Of a stretch of DNA of 64,000 bases, positions 19,001-27,752 are shown piece by piece. The stretch is from Bacteroidales bacterium (lineage in GTDB: Bacteria > Bacteroidota > Bacteroidia > Bacteroidales > UBA932): contig JAFRRA010000001.1 of the NCBI GenBank assembly GCA_017428325.1, positions 104,145-168,144 of the forward strand. The letters run 5' to 3'. The notes beneath the pieces were generated by a model that ran no database searches, was not told the origin of the DNA, and was given only the letters and a program-made list of their open reading frames with translations. A program made the position numbers and the translations under genes. The number at the start of each line of letters is the position of its first letter. Position 1 is the first letter of the stretch.

Positions 19001-19233
19001 TTGAGGTAGGACACGCTGTTGAGCGTATTCTCCAATGGCTTCGATATATTGTTCTCGATATCCGATGCGCTGGCTCCAGAATAGGAGGTCATGACCATGA
19101 TGGTGTTGCTCTCGATGTGAGGGAAAAGGTCGATAGGCAGCGTTATCAGGGAGAATATACCGAATATGGCTATAGCCACGAAGATAAGCGCCGTGGTTAT
19201 AGGTTTCTTTACTGCTGATGAAAACAGGCTCAT
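16087..19233 (-). CDS. RND efflux transporter permease
   Basis: 1048 aa inner-membrane proton antiporter. Begins with the usual first helix (VKKPITTALIFVAIAIFGIFS) and has about 12 TM segments with two large periplasmic loops. TM4 reads GMVVDAAIVVLEN, with one of the two Asp residues found in AcrB (the second is Ala), as in many Bacteroidetes pumps. The C-terminal half shows GIVVNNGIVLVDY. Drug (HAE-type) against metal export cannot be settled; the PII-like partner favours neither conclusively. Works with the adaptor and TolC-like channel encoded directly upstream. Confidence 0.93.
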   Translation of the reverse strand: MSLFSSAVKKPITTALIFVAIAIFGIFSLITLPIDLFPHIESNTIMVMTSYSGASASDIENNISKPLENTLNSVSYLKHISSQSRENVSVISLEFQYGRDIETATNDVRDKLEMVKSYLPDGASNPVIFKFGSDDIPILILSVTAKESMAGLYKIMDEKIVNELARVNGVGSVSVSGIPKREIMVLCDPYKLDAYNLTIEAISSLIASENRNIPAGTIETGSNTYSLRVQKEFGSSKEIEDLVVGSYNGGNVYLRDVARVVDGLQERSQESFINGQLGGMVIIQKQTGENSVQIVDKVKEELPKLEKNLPSDIKLNVIIDTTENITRTIGSLERTIVITLLIVMLVVFFFLGRWRATIIILITIPISLLASLVYLYATGNTLNMISMSSLSIAIGMVVDAAIVVLENITSHIDKGSNPKQAAVYATNEVAMAVVASSLTTLAVFLPMTLVSGLAGIMFRQLGWMVSIVITVSTLCALALTPMMCSTMLRAQNKDKDAGWYKLIFTPINKFLDWLSRTYARILDWALRHKRIVVAIAVGILAAVGAICGPLMKSEFIPEQDNGRISVTVQLPVGTRQEITRDLALELDRRWRAEFPEIQRLGLAEGTADSDNMFASMRSNGSHIISMNISCGSMEKRKRSIKEISNIMMSELAEYNQIRRFNVVAGGQQGGMGGQTVCQIDLYGYDFGATDEAAAQVSSWFKELGVKQTVISRDDYIPEYQVDLDREKIAQYGLNTATVATFLRNRINGAIASEYRESGDEYDIRVRYAPEYRQSMKDVENITVYSSTGQAIKLRELGTIVEAMTPPTIARKDRERYVSVTAPLPDGMATSDMNEAISAKIEENGLPAGVSWKIGGTYDDQVQTFKSLGLLMVLIIILVFIVMAAQFESLTYPFVIMFAVPFAFVGVLIGLVLTGTPLSIMAMVGAVMTIGIVVNNGIVLVDYANLNRERGMGIIRAVVDSGHSRLRPVLMTTLTTVLGMLPLALGRGEGSEVWRGMGMTVAWGLSVSTVVTLVFVPVLYTIFAAFGLTRKRKKALKAANQTQTIPQNS

Positions 19234-19235
19234 TT

Positions 19236-20312
19236 CTACTTGGTTTTATCTGTGAGATTATCCGGTGTGAATGATGCCGGCTCTCCTTCTTTTGCATTGA
19301 CCTTCTGGCCGTTAACCACTCTATTCTGTCCTTCCACGATTATCATGTCGCCTTCATTGAGGCCACTCTTTATCTCGTATTCGGTTCCGATGAGCTGTCC
19401 GAGTTTTACCTTGTTGAAAACAACAGTTCCATCCACCACGGTATATACATAATGGTCTCCGCTTCCCATCTGCTTGACAACAGCCACGTCCGGAACAACC
19501 ACATTGTGCTCAACCGCATATTTGAAGGTAACCCTGGCAAACATTCCCGGACGGACTCTCTCGTTTCCGTTGGCAATTGTAATCTCCACAGGGAATGTCC
19601 TGGAAGCGGCGGAAAGGGAAGGATATACAAGATGAACCTTTCCTTCAAAGACCTCGTCTCCGTAAACATCCAGCCTGACCTGTACTGTCTGACCCTTCTT
19701 GATTTTCCCGTAAAGGCTCTCTGGTGCGTTAACCTTGATCTTTACAGGGCGGATCTGCTGAACTGTGTAAAGAGGCATTGCTCCGGAATACATATCTCCT
19801 GCATCATAGTTACGTGCGGTTACCACTCCGGAAATCGGAGAGATAAGATATGTATTGGCTGACAGGTTATTGTAGGTGGCCTGGGAAACCTCGTAAGCCA
19901 TCTTGCGGGAGTCGTATTCGCTCTGCGATGCTCCTCCTATCTCAAACAGCTGCTTTGTCCTTTCAAACTCCATCCTGTTGTTTTCCATCTGGAGTTTTGC
20001 CTGGGTAAGGTTCGTGGCTTCCATCTGGGCCAGTCTCTGGCCTCTTCCGACATGGTCTCCGACCTCTACGAAAATCCTTTCGATTCTTCCAGGAGACTGC
20101 GGAGAAATGTTGTTGGTGTTGTAGCCTTCTACGGTTCCGGTGAAAATCTCCACCTGGTCCACGTCCTTGGAAGTTGCGGCCATGATGGTAACGCCCGTGA
20201 GTTTCTCTTCCTTGCCTTGAGCACTATCCGTCTTTTTGCCGGAATTGCAGGAAGTTGCAGCCGCAAGGCAGACGGCCGCAATGGCAACTGTGCTGATGAT
20301 TCTGTTTTTCAT
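19236..20312 (-). CDS. RND efflux periplasmic adaptor lipoprotein
   Basis: 358 aa membrane-fusion protein. N-terminal lipobox in LAAATSCNSG, biotinyl-lipoyl half-motifs GRIERIFVEVGDHVGRGQ and ISPISGVVTARN around a short helical hairpin, then a beta-barrel and membrane-proximal domain. Anchored to the inner membrane by the lipid, it links the permease to the outer-membrane channel. Starts 33 bp after the TolC-like gene and ends 3 bp before the permease. Confidence 0.93.
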   Translation of the reverse strand: MKNRIISTVAIAAVCLAAATSCNSGKKTDSAQGKEEKLTGVTIMAATSKDVDQVEIFTGTVEGYNTNNISPQSPGRIERIFVEVGDHVGRGQRLAQMEATNLTQAKLQMENNRMEFERTKQLFEIGGASQSEYDSRKMAYEVSQATYNNLSANTYLISPISGVVTARNYDAGDMYSGAMPLYTVQQIRPVKIKVNAPESLYGKIKKGQTVQVRLDVYGDEVFEGKVHLVYPSLSAASRTFPVEITIANGNERVRPGMFARVTFKYAVEHNVVVPDVAVVKQMGSGDHYVYTVVDGTVVFNKVKLGQLIGTEYEIKSGLNEGDMIIVEGQNRVVNGQKVNAKEGEPASFTPDNLTDKTK

Positions 20313-20344
20313 ATATCTGTACTTTTTAAATTTCCGTTTAAACT

Positions 20345-21727
20345 TTAGCGGACTGGCTGAAGCTCAGGTCCCTTTCCGAACATCTCCTTGTCTTCCCTGT
20401 CGACTCCGAGGATAAGGTCAAGCGAACTCTTGGCTATCAAATATGAATAGATCGCCTGGTCCAGATTGAGCTTGGACTGAAGAAGGGCAAGCTGTGCGTC
20501 ATTGACCTCGAGGATTGTAGCCCTTCCTACATCGTACATCTTCCTTGCTATATCATATCCGGTCTGGGCTCCTTCCACAGTAGCCTGAGCGGCCTTGTAC
20601 TGCTTGAGTGCCGTCTCCAGAGAACTGAGGCTCTGCTTTGCTCCGACTACCAGAGTCCTTCTGGCATTCTCCTTCTGAAGGTCGAGCTGCTCCTGCTGAA
20701 CCTTTATCTGACGGAGAGCGTTAGTCTTCTGGAATCCGGAGAAGATCGGAATCTGCAGACTCAATGCTGCTACGGAATATGGATTCCAGGTATAGTGGAA
20801 TATCTTGAGGTTGTTGGACATGGAAACCCAGTTGTACTGGGCGGTTGCAGCCAGCGTAGGATAATACTGGGCCAGCTGCATCTTGTAGGTCTTGTCCAGA
20901 ATGTCGTCCTGGATATCGAGCTGGCGAAGGCTTGAGTTGGCGCTGACGTCGATTGTATCTGACGCCATCACGATCTTCTGCATCTGATAGGCATAGTCGC
21001 CGAGATGTCCGATGCACTTGATATTGGTGTTGAGGTTGATTCCCATCAGGGCTTTCAGCTGCCACTGGGCAAGCATCAGGCTGTTCTGGGAATCATATAC
21101 GTTTGGCTCTGCGTTCTGCATGTTGACCTCAGCCCTGATCATGTCGTACTTAGCCACCCTGCCGCTCTCGTATTTAGCCTTGGTCTGGCGGTAATTCTCT
21201 TCGGCATTGCTGTAATTCTCCTTGTAGACATCGCAGAGATCAGAAGCCAGAAGACAGGTATAGAAAGCCTGTTCTACCTGATTTATAAGATCCTGGCGGC
21301 TCTGGCGGGCTTTCTCCACTGCAAGGTCAACGCTCTTTCCGGAAATGTCCAGGCTTCTCCACAGGGCCACGTTGACAAGAGGCATGGATGCGTTGAATCC
21401 TCCGGAAATGTTGTTGTCCGTTCCCATGGAAATCTTCTGGGTTACATCCCCCATCTTCATCACCATCGTCTGCTTCTTGATGGTGCGCTGATAGGTTCCG
21501 GAGAACGCCACGTTAGGAAACAGGCTGGCATAAGCCCCTTTCTTCTCATAGCCCGTCTTCTCGATTTCCTTGTCTGCCACCATAACCGTCAGAGACTGGC
21601 TGAGGGCAATGTTCCAAGCATCCTGCAATGTGATTGCAACGGTATCCGCACCCTGCCCGGAAGCTGAAAGCGGAACAAGCAGGAGGGCCGCAACCCCAAA
21701 TCCGATAAACTTCAAAATCTTTCTCAT
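20345..21727 (-). CDS. TolC-family outer-membrane efflux channel
   Basis: 460 aa with signal peptide (ending near ASGQG). Two TolC repeats of long helices, with the typical ALSQSLTVMVADKEIEK start and repeated NYRQTK / QLALLQSKLNLDQAIYSYL helices. Forms the trimeric exit duct for the pump. No lipobox is seen, unlike OprM. It lies 20 bp downstream of the TetR gene in the same operon. Confidence 0.92.
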   Translation of the reverse strand: MRKILKFIGFGVAALLLVPLSASGQGADTVAITLQDAWNIALSQSLTVMVADKEIEKTGYEKKGAYASLFPNVAFSGTYQRTIKKQTMVMKMGDVTQKISMGTDNNISGGFNASMPLVNVALWRSLDISGKSVDLAVEKARQSRQDLINQVEQAFYTCLLASDLCDVYKENYSNAEENYRQTKAKYESGRVAKYDMIRAEVNMQNAEPNVYDSQNSLMLAQWQLKALMGINLNTNIKCIGHLGDYAYQMQKIVMASDTIDVSANSSLRQLDIQDDILDKTYKMQLAQYYPTLAATAQYNWVSMSNNLKIFHYTWNPYSVAALSLQIPIFSGFQKTNALRQIKVQQEQLDLQKENARRTLVVGAKQSLSSLETALKQYKAAQATVEGAQTGYDIARKMYDVGRATILEVNDAQLALLQSKLNLDQAIYSYLIAKSSLDLILGVDREDKEMFGKGPELQPVR

Positions 21728-21747
21728 ATACTGTCAATATTTATTTC

Positions 21748-22338
21748 CTAACCGTAATTTTCCTTCAATTCGTCCAGCACCTTCCTGCCCTTCTGTGTGC
21801 AAAGGCCTCCCATAATGGTCAGCACCATGTTGAAGCACAGGTCTGAAGGGAACACTTCCTGCCCCCTGAGCTGGTCCGCTTTCATCAGATTGGTCATGAA
21901 AACGCTAATCAAGCGGCTTGAGTCCTCTTCTTTCAGATATCCTTCCGCAACGCATCCGTCCAGGAGCCGGTTGTTGTGCAATTCCATTTCCTTTCTTACG
22001 GACTTGCCGTACTCGCCGAGCTCCGGCAAAGCCTTGGCTTCTTCCATAAATTTATCAGTGAACACGCTCCAGAACCGGATATTTTCCACCGCACAGAAAA
22101 CCAGGGCCGTTAAAGGATTCGGCATGCATTTGATAATCTTGGCGTCTTTTTCCAGAAGCTGGGGGAGCTTGTATTCCAGGCTCTGGATAACAAGATCCCT
22201 TTTCCCCTTGCAAAAGTCATACAGGGTTTTCTTGGAGATCTTGAGGGACGCTGCAATGTCCTCCATTTTCACGTCCTTGATTCCCGTAGACGTGAAGGCT
22301 TTGAACGCCGCTTCAAGTATTTGCTCCCTTTTAATCAT
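21748..22338 (-). CDS. TetR-family transcriptional regulator
   Basis: 196 aa. N-terminal helix-turn-helix (about residues 4-50): REQILEAAFKAFTSTGIKDVKMEDIAASLKISKKTLYDFC in segments typical of TetR; the rest is an all-helical ligand domain. First gene of the five-gene efflux operon and so probably its repressor, acting on the inverted repeat at 22371-22392. The inducer is unknown. Confidence 0.9.
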   Translation of the reverse strand: MIKREQILEAAFKAFTSTGIKDVKMEDIAASLKISKKTLYDFCKGKRDLVIQSLEYKLPQLLEKDAKIIKCMPNPLTALVFCAVENIRFWSVFTDKFMEEAKALPELGEYGKSVRKEMELHNNRLLDGCVAEGYLKEEDSSRLISVFMTNLMKADQLRGQEVFPSDLCFNMVLTIMGGLCTQKGRKVLDELKENYG

Positions 22339-22370
22339 GGTTATCCGAAAAAGCGGTTACAAAGATGGCT

Positions 22371-22392
22371 CTAAAATCAGAAACCATTTTAG
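22371..22392. promoter_or_regulatory. Candidate TetR operator
   Basis: Perfect inverted repeat CTAAAAT - 8 bp - ATTTTAG, 33 bp upstream of the TetR start and next to a -7-like CATCTTTG on the minus strand. Size and position fit an autoregulatory TetR site. Confidence 0.55.
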
Positions 22393-22494
22393 GCGTCAAT
22401 CGTATATTTTTGGTCTTAATCTATACAAATCGGCGAATCAAAACATATATTGCAGCTAAGTTTTTGTTATTTTTGTTCCAAAATTATAATCGCG

Positions 22495-23430
22495 ATGGCT
22501 AAGCAGACCAAGATAATCCAGAGCATAGACCTTGACATGACCGGCCTGGCCGAGTATTTCAAGGGCTACAGTTTCAACAACGAAATAATGATGATCCGGG
22601 TCACGGACTTCAACAAGGAACTCATCGACAAGGCCGCTTCCGGCCTTATTTCCAACTCCTACCGTCTGGACGCCCTGACAGTTCTGCTGGTTATGGACGG
22701 CGACCTGGACGTTTCTCTGGACTTCAACCGCTACCCGATTCCTGAAAAGTCCCTTCTTCTCATCTCTCCTATAAACTCCATCACTGGAGCCGACCTTTCA
22801 ACAGGAGGACGCTTTTTCCTGCTTTTGATAAAAAGGGAACTACTGGACCGCCTCGGGAACTCGGGAGGTCCCAAGCCTCTCCCCACAAAAGACCTCTCGG
22901 ACATTTTCCAGAGACCGCATTTCGAGATGGCTGAAAGTACTTTCAACAGGATAAAAAACTGCTTCGAGAACCTGTACCATTACCTGAAAGACACCAGAAA
23001 AGATATCAGGGAATACCTTGTTATCGCCTCCCTTTCCATCGTGATGATGGAACTTTTCTCCCTGATTTCCGAAAGGGAGAAAATCAGCCTCCAGACAAAG
23101 CACGTTTCAAGGAAAAAGGAACTGATGGCAAGGTTCGTTTTTCTCCTCCGCGAATACGGAGAAAAGGAGCACAACCCTGTATTCTATGCAGACAAACTCT
23201 TTATCAGCGTGCAGTACCTCAGCCTGATACTCAAGGAAGAAACCGGAAAGACAGCCTCCCAGCTCATCGCACAGCACATAGCAACACGGGCAAGGAACAT
23301 GCTCCGCACATCGGGAGCTACAATAAAGGAAACCGCAGAGAAACTGAACTTTGCAGACCAGTCTTCATTCGGGAAATTCTTCAAGAAAGAAACAGGCCTC
23401 TCCCCTAAGAAATATATCGAGAGCCTGTAA
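22495..23430 (+). CDS. AraC-family transcriptional regulator
   Basis: 311 aa from ATG 22495 (MAKQTKIIQSIDL); the frame before it is in the promoter region. The N-terminal half is a cupin-like sensing domain. The C-terminal about 100 residues hold the two AraC helix-turn-helices, with FADQSSFGKFFKKETGLSP as the second signature. Divergent from the TetR-efflux operon, with 156 bp between starts, so it could act on the pump genes. It carries no obvious ligand clue. Confidence 0.88.
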   Translation: MAKQTKIIQSIDLDMTGLAEYFKGYSFNNEIMMIRVTDFNKELIDKAASGLISNSYRLDALTVLLVMDGDLDVSLDFNRYPIPEKSLLLISPINSITGADLSTGGRFFLLLIKRELLDRLGNSGGPKPLPTKDLSDIFQRPHFEMAESTFNRIKNCFENLYHYLKDTRKDIREYLVIASLSIVMMELFSLISEREKISLQTKHVSRKKELMARFVFLLREYGEKEHNPVFYADKLFISVQYLSLILKEETGKTASQLIAQHIATRARNMLRTSGATIKETAEKLNFADQSSFGKFFKKETGLSPKKYIESL

Positions 23431-23441
23431 TGCAATTATGT

Positions 23442-24935
23442 TTAGGACGAGAGTTTATCCAGGAGATCCATAGTCTCTTGATAACTTGGCCTCAAATGCA
23501 TGCCATAATCCACAAGCCTTCCGTCCTTGTCTATAACAAAGAAAAAGGGAATTGCGTTCAGATGAAATATAGCATCAAGACCTCTTGACTGACTTTTATT
23601 CACAAATTTCTTCACTGTTTTGTCTGTCAACCCATTGTAGTTGAGAATCCTTTCATGTTCTTCTCTGCTGTCTAAATATAAGGATACTATTAATATTTTT
23701 CTGGAATCCGTTTTTTCAACAAGACCGTTTTTATATGGCAAGTCTGCTAAACAAGTATGGCACCAAAAAGCCCCCACGGTAATATATAAAGCCTTTCCCG
23801 GATTCTCCGACACAAGCTGTTCCAGTAAAGAAACACCCTCATTATTAATCATATTCATTGCCATACCATCAGAAGAACCTGCTTTTACTAACAAGTCTGA
23901 TACTCTTTTGGGATGCTTCTTGAAATCGATTTTCTTGGTATATAGTTTGGCTAGTTGATTTTTTAACAAGGGATGATGAATACTGTTTTCAAAAACATCC
24001 ATACATTCGGTGAATCTTTCTGTCTGGTTGTTTTCCAAAAAACGGTGCAACAGACTTGCCGTGAGCATTTCTCTGAGAAAACGATTCTTAAGATTATTCT
24101 GTTGTACAGACAAGATATGGGAAAAGGCATCCTTAACCCGCCCTCCATCAATCATAGCTGCCAATTGTTTCTTTTCCTCCTGACTTTGTATTGTGGAAAC
24201 TGCTGATTCCAATACTCTTGATAGTTTAAAACAATCTGCAGATATGGTACTTTCTTCAAATAACTTCTCAATTGCACTGAAATCAACAAACTGATTTATG
24301 TCATAAGAGATATTATGCGATAGTTTGAACAACCCTTCAATTTTGTGAATCCAATAAGACGTCATTATTTGCCTTTTACAGATTGTGATTATCTTGTCTG
24401 AAGGGCAGTTTTCCTTTTCCCATTCATTGAATCGTTCAAGCTTCAAACAGAGCACCCGATCCAAAGCATCTGTAAAACCGTTAACACCTATTGTGTTGTC
24501 AATGGGCCAATAATTATAATCAATATGAGTGTAAAATGAATGTAGACAAGCATTATCCCAACCACTTTTACCAGAAAACTTGATTTTTGACAAATCAGAA
24601 AAATCGATCTCTATAATAAGCGAATCGCCTGGAGCTATCAAAAACCTGTCTATATATGGTAGCATAGAAATTTCGCGCTCACAATATGGATAAACCTCCA
24701 TTTTGAAAAAACCATTGCTGTCTATTTCTGTAGTGTAACTAAAATCTATTCGGTCAAAGAAGGGCATGCTTACCGTGATCGATTTGCACTGGGGATAGAT
24801 TTTCTGATTGCGTATATAGCCTGTTATAACAGCAGGCTCCGACTCGTTCCAAGATTTAGTATTATCTTTCCCCGAACAAGCATCTGCACATATCGCTACA
24901 ATAATCAGCAATACTATAGACATAGAGTTTTTCAT
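23442..24935 (-). CDS. Large TlpA-like thioredoxin-fold lipoprotein
   Basis: 497 aa. Lipoprotein signal with lipobox around CADACSG. A beta-rich N-terminal domain (about 30-120) and a long helical middle (about 130-345) come before a C-terminal thioredoxin fold with the active site WCHTC (about residue 395), then cis-Pro region AIPFFFVIDKDGRLVDYG. The CHTC pair is less common than CGPC and points to a different redox potential. Last gene of the BlaI/M56 operon. Base composition is clearly AT-richer than its neighbours, which suggests a different origin. Confidence 0.75.
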   Translation of the reverse strand: MKNSMSIVLLIIVAICADACSGKDNTKSWNESEPAVITGYIRNQKIYPQCKSITVSMPFFDRIDFSYTTEIDSNGFFKMEVYPYCEREISMLPYIDRFLIAPGDSLIIEIDFSDLSKIKFSGKSGWDNACLHSFYTHIDYNYWPIDNTIGVNGFTDALDRVLCLKLERFNEWEKENCPSDKIITICKRQIMTSYWIHKIEGLFKLSHNISYDINQFVDFSAIEKLFEESTISADCFKLSRVLESAVSTIQSQEEKKQLAAMIDGGRVKDAFSHILSVQQNNLKNRFLREMLTASLLHRFLENNQTERFTECMDVFENSIHHPLLKNQLAKLYTKKIDFKKHPKRVSDLLVKAGSSDGMAMNMINNEGVSLLEQLVSENPGKALYITVGAFWCHTCLADLPYKNGLVEKTDSRKILIVSLYLDSREEHERILNYNGLTDKTVKKFVNKSQSRGLDAIFHLNAIPFFFVIDKDGRLVDYGMHLRPSYQETMDLLDKLSS

Positions 24936-24944
24936 AAAGACGTG

Positions 24945-25832
24945 TCAAATGGATATGATTATTTTTGCAAAGACATAGAGGCTCAAGAGAATAGCAAGAG
25001 GATAATACAATGTCTTAACAAGATATCCGAGAAAAGAAGGGTGAGAGGTTGTCAGCATAACAATCCTGTCTTTTGCAGAGCCCAAAAAGAAACTCCCGGC
25101 ATTCCTTTTAAAAATAGATCCAGTCACCGATAAAAGTATAAGACGACAGTATTCTTTCAAGTCCGCACCACAAGAAACAGCATATTCGTCCGCCTGATAT
25201 TCGTGTATGTCCTTCAGGTATATTTTCATCAGGTAAATGAATGGATTGAACCACTGCAAGGCAACAGCAATGTCCATAAGGATTATATCGGCAGAATGCC
25301 TCCTTGAAATGTGCCCTAGTTCATGGTTGACAATATATTCTTGGAGAGGTTCTTTTTTCAAGACATCGTTCTTTCCTATGACAATGAAATTGAACCAGCT
25401 GAAAGACTCTTCTGTCTCAGAATATAAAAGCCTTGCCTTTTTTCCGGAAACCATTATTGTCCTGACAAGCCGGCTCTTCCGGATTGTGAGAAGCAGATGG
25501 TATACCGAAAACGCGCGGTACAAAACACTAAAAACCACGCCGGCTAAATATACTGAAATAATATCGCAGAGCAGAGCACTGTCTCTTTCTGCAGATATGG
25601 CTCCTGAAAAGAAAAGATTCATGCCTATAAGTCTAATTTCTCCAGATGAAACAGAATAACTGCAATAGAAAACCACCAGAGGCAATACAAATGACATCAG
25701 GCAACTTGAGAGTACAACTATCCTATTGAGGGAGTGAAACTTGTCTTCTCTAAGGAAAATATTGAACAGCGCACAGAATACAGCCTCAACAGCAGCAGCC
25801 CTTATAATATATTCCAGAAACAAGCTGGCCAT
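24945..25832 (-). CDS. M56 family (BlaR1/MecR1-like) membrane metallopeptidase
   Basis: 295 aa with about four transmembrane helices and the zinc motif HExxH as HELGH, followed by ISRRHSAD (about residues 170-180). This is the cytosol-facing protease part of BlaR1. It ends in a last membrane helix, and has none of the extracellular sensor domain (penicillin-binding or TonB-like) found in many relatives. In this family signal binding triggers cleavage of the partner repressor; here the repressor is the BlaI-like gene two genes upstream. The signal is unknown. Confidence 0.82.
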   Translation of the reverse strand: MASLFLEYIIRAAAVEAVFCALFNIFLREDKFHSLNRIVVLSSCLMSFVLPLVVFYCSYSVSSGEIRLIGMNLFFSGAISAERDSALLCDIISVYLAGVVFSVLYRAFSVYHLLLTIRKSRLVRTIMVSGKKARLLYSETEESFSWFNFIVIGKNDVLKKEPLQEYIVNHELGHISRRHSADIILMDIAVALQWFNPFIYLMKIYLKDIHEYQADEYAVSCGADLKEYCRLILLSVTGSIFKRNAGSFFLGSAKDRIVMLTTSHPSFLGYLVKTLYYPLAILLSLYVFAKIIISI

Positions 25833-25842
25833 TGAATTATAC

Positions 25843-26166
25843 TTAAATGTCGGCTCTCTTTAACGCTATTCTCAAAAACAGGGATATCAGGTAAAGGACC
25901 AATCCGCAGAAAATCTGGAAAGCCATTATCTTGAGAGCTCCGTACACCAGTACCGGAGACACATCTCCACCCGAAACTTCCAAGGCGGAAAGGGCGGGAA
26001 CAAGACCATAGATGGCATAAGCAATGCAGAAAACCAGCCCGAAACTTCCTACAAGCTTCACTTTCTCCGTCTTCTTGAATACAGTAAAAACCATAACAAG
26101 GAAAACTATCCCTACAAAAACAAAAAACAGAGTAGGGAAACTATTGCTTTGAAATAACTGTAACAT
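25843..26166 (-). CDS. Small three-helix membrane protein of the BlaI/M56 operon
   Basis: 107 aa with three predicted transmembrane helices (about 12-31, 37-58 and 75-98). No recognised family. It lies 15 bp after the BlaI-like gene and 10 bp before the M56 gene, so it is very likely co-expressed. It might be a subunit or inhibitor of the M56 sensor; this is inference. Confidence 0.65.
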   Translation of the reverse strand: MLQLFQSNSFPTLFFVFVGIVFLVMVFTVFKKTEKVKLVGSFGLVFCIAYAIYGLVPALSALEVSGGDVSPVLVYGALKIMAFQIFCGLVLYLISLFLRIALKRADI

Positions 26167-26181
26167 AACAGACCTCCTTAA

Positions 26182-26544
26182 TTATTCTGATTTTGATTCC
26201 ATCCGGGTGATAAGTTCTTTAAGTTCCTTGACGGAAATCTTTTCCTCTTCTACAAATGCAGATACAATACCCAAGTAGGATTTGCCAAAATACTTGTCCA
26301 CTACCAATGTAAGGGAGAACTTGTTGTATTCCTTGCTTGTAACAGTAGCATAATACTGGTAAGTGGGACCAAAAGAATTATGGCTGAGGAATCCTTCTGC
26401 CTCAAGGTTTCGAACAAAAGTGGATAAGGTGTTAAAATGAGGTTTAGGGTCGGGGTAAAGTTCCCTGAGTTCCCTTACGAACATCGGGCCTTTCTTCCAG
26501 AAGAAATTCATTATCTCCTCTTCTTTGCGTGTAAGTCTTTTCAT
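26182..26544 (-). CDS. BlaI/MecI/CopY-family repressor
   Basis: 120 aa from ATG 26544 (MKRLTRKEEEIMNFFW); the TTG two codons earlier is not favoured. Winged-helix DNA-binding domain with FNTLSTFVRNLEAEGFLSH, then a helical dimerisation tail. BlaI-type repressors are cleaved by an M56 protease when the signal arrives, which frees the operon. The M56 gene lies downstream on the same strand, which supports a complete sensor-repressor pair controlling the two TlpA-like proteins. Confidence 0.88.
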   Translation of the reverse strand: MKRLTRKEEEIMNFFWKKGPMFVRELRELYPDPKPHFNTLSTFVRNLEAEGFLSHNSFGPTYQYYATVTSKEYNKFSLTLVVDKYFGKSYLGIVSAFVEEEKISVKELKELITRMESKSE

Positions 26545-26573
26545 TTCCAAGATTATTCAAAAATAACGAGAGA

Positions 26574-27731
26574 TTATAACCCTAAATGCTTTTTCAGAGC
26601 CTCATCCAAGGCCTGGCCCCTGACATTCTTTTCCAGAATGGTTCCGTCCGGAGAAAACAGGATCAGATACGGTATGGCAAAGATTCCATAGTCATCGTCC
26701 AGGGCAGTGTCTGTTGAACTGAGCTGAGTCCAGGTCATATTGTTTTCCCTGATCGCCCTGAGTGTCTGCTCCTCTTCATCTTCGATGCTTACGCTGATAA
26801 TCTTGAAGTTCTTTCCTGCGTATTGGGCGTTAATCCTTGCAAGATTCTTCATCTCGTTGATGCACGGTCCGCACCAGTAGGCCCAGAAATCCATCAGCAC
26901 ATAATCACCCTTCCCTACATAATCAGATATGCGGCCGACACTTCCGTCCATTGTTTTAACCTCAAAATCCACAAACATTTTCCCGACAGCTGTGTTACCG
27001 GAAGACTTGTCCACAATCTTGCCTTCTTCATTTAGCATCAGGCCCTTATCGGAAAGAGACATTTCCAGCATCTTTCTGAACTCCTTGTTTTCCCTGATTG
27101 CGTCTGATGCAATATCCCAATACCGGATAATTCCATCTGCATCCAGTTCTGGAACCAACATGGCGAAAGCATTCAGGCCTATGGCATTATCCGTGTTCTT
27201 CTCGTAGTATCCCTTAAGCTTTTCTAATATTTTACTGCCGATGCTGTCTATGAATTTTATCGCTGTTTCCTCATCCGGATCGGAATCCAATTTATTGTTG
27301 ATTTCTATCTGAAGACCTAACATCGTCTGCTGATAGTCAAGAATCCTTTTGGACAGCTCTCCGCTTATTACCTCGACTTTGTTGCCGATTAAAACTTCCG
27401 TGATTCCCTCTTCCTTTATGACAGGCAGAAAAAAGGGCGGCATTATTTCCGCTACGCTGAAATCCGGCTCCGGGTTCTCTGGAGTGGAAATGAATACAAC
27501 GGCATTTGACAGTTTATCCGCCTTTCCGGAAAACTCAAAAATTCCGTCAACTACAGCACAAGTATCTACCGAGTTGTCATCATTCAGGAGCAAAGCCTTG
27601 ACTCCCGGAACTTTTGCCAAAGAGTCTGAAACTTTACCTTTAATCAAATAAATGCCATCTGCCGGATGCCTGCAAGATGAGCAGCAAACAACAGCAAACA
27701 CAATTAAAAATGTAAACAATAATTTTTTCAT
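26574..27731 (-). CDS. TlpA-family thiol-disulfide oxidoreductase lipoprotein
   Basis: 385 aa. Lipobox in VVCCSSCRH. An N-terminal DUF4369-like beta domain (about 25-130) and a helical linker lead to a C-terminal thioredoxin domain with WAYWCGPC (active-site CGPC near residue 287) and IPYLILFSPDGTIL. Anchored in the envelope, it is expected to reduce or shuffle disulfides. First gene of the five-gene operon, with a good promoter 22 bp upstream. Confidence 0.88.
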   Translation of the reverse strand: MKKLLFTFLIVFAVVCCSSCRHPADGIYLIKGKVSDSLAKVPGVKALLLNDDNSVDTCAVVDGIFEFSGKADKLSNAVVFISTPENPEPDFSVAEIMPPFFLPVIKEEGITEVLIGNKVEVISGELSKRILDYQQTMLGLQIEINNKLDSDPDEETAIKFIDSIGSKILEKLKGYYEKNTDNAIGLNAFAMLVPELDADGIIRYWDIASDAIRENKEFRKMLEMSLSDKGLMLNEEGKIVDKSSGNTAVGKMFVDFEVKTMDGSVGRISDYVGKGDYVLMDFWAYWCGPCINEMKNLARINAQYAGKNFKIISVSIEDEEEQTLRAIRENNMTWTQLSSTDTALDDDYGIFAIPYLILFSPDGTILEKNVRGQALDEALKKHLGL

Positions 27732-27752
27732 AACAATCGACTGTTTTCAAAA

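Noticed and set aside
22468-22475. Promoter of the AraC gene at 22495
   Set aside because: TATTTTTG fits a -7 box, but no TTTG lies at 17-21 bp upstream, so it was not listed as a feature.
23442-27731. Beta-lactam resistance locus
   Set aside because: BlaI and M56 are present, but there is no beta-lactamase or penicillin-binding protein; the other genes are thioredoxin-like.
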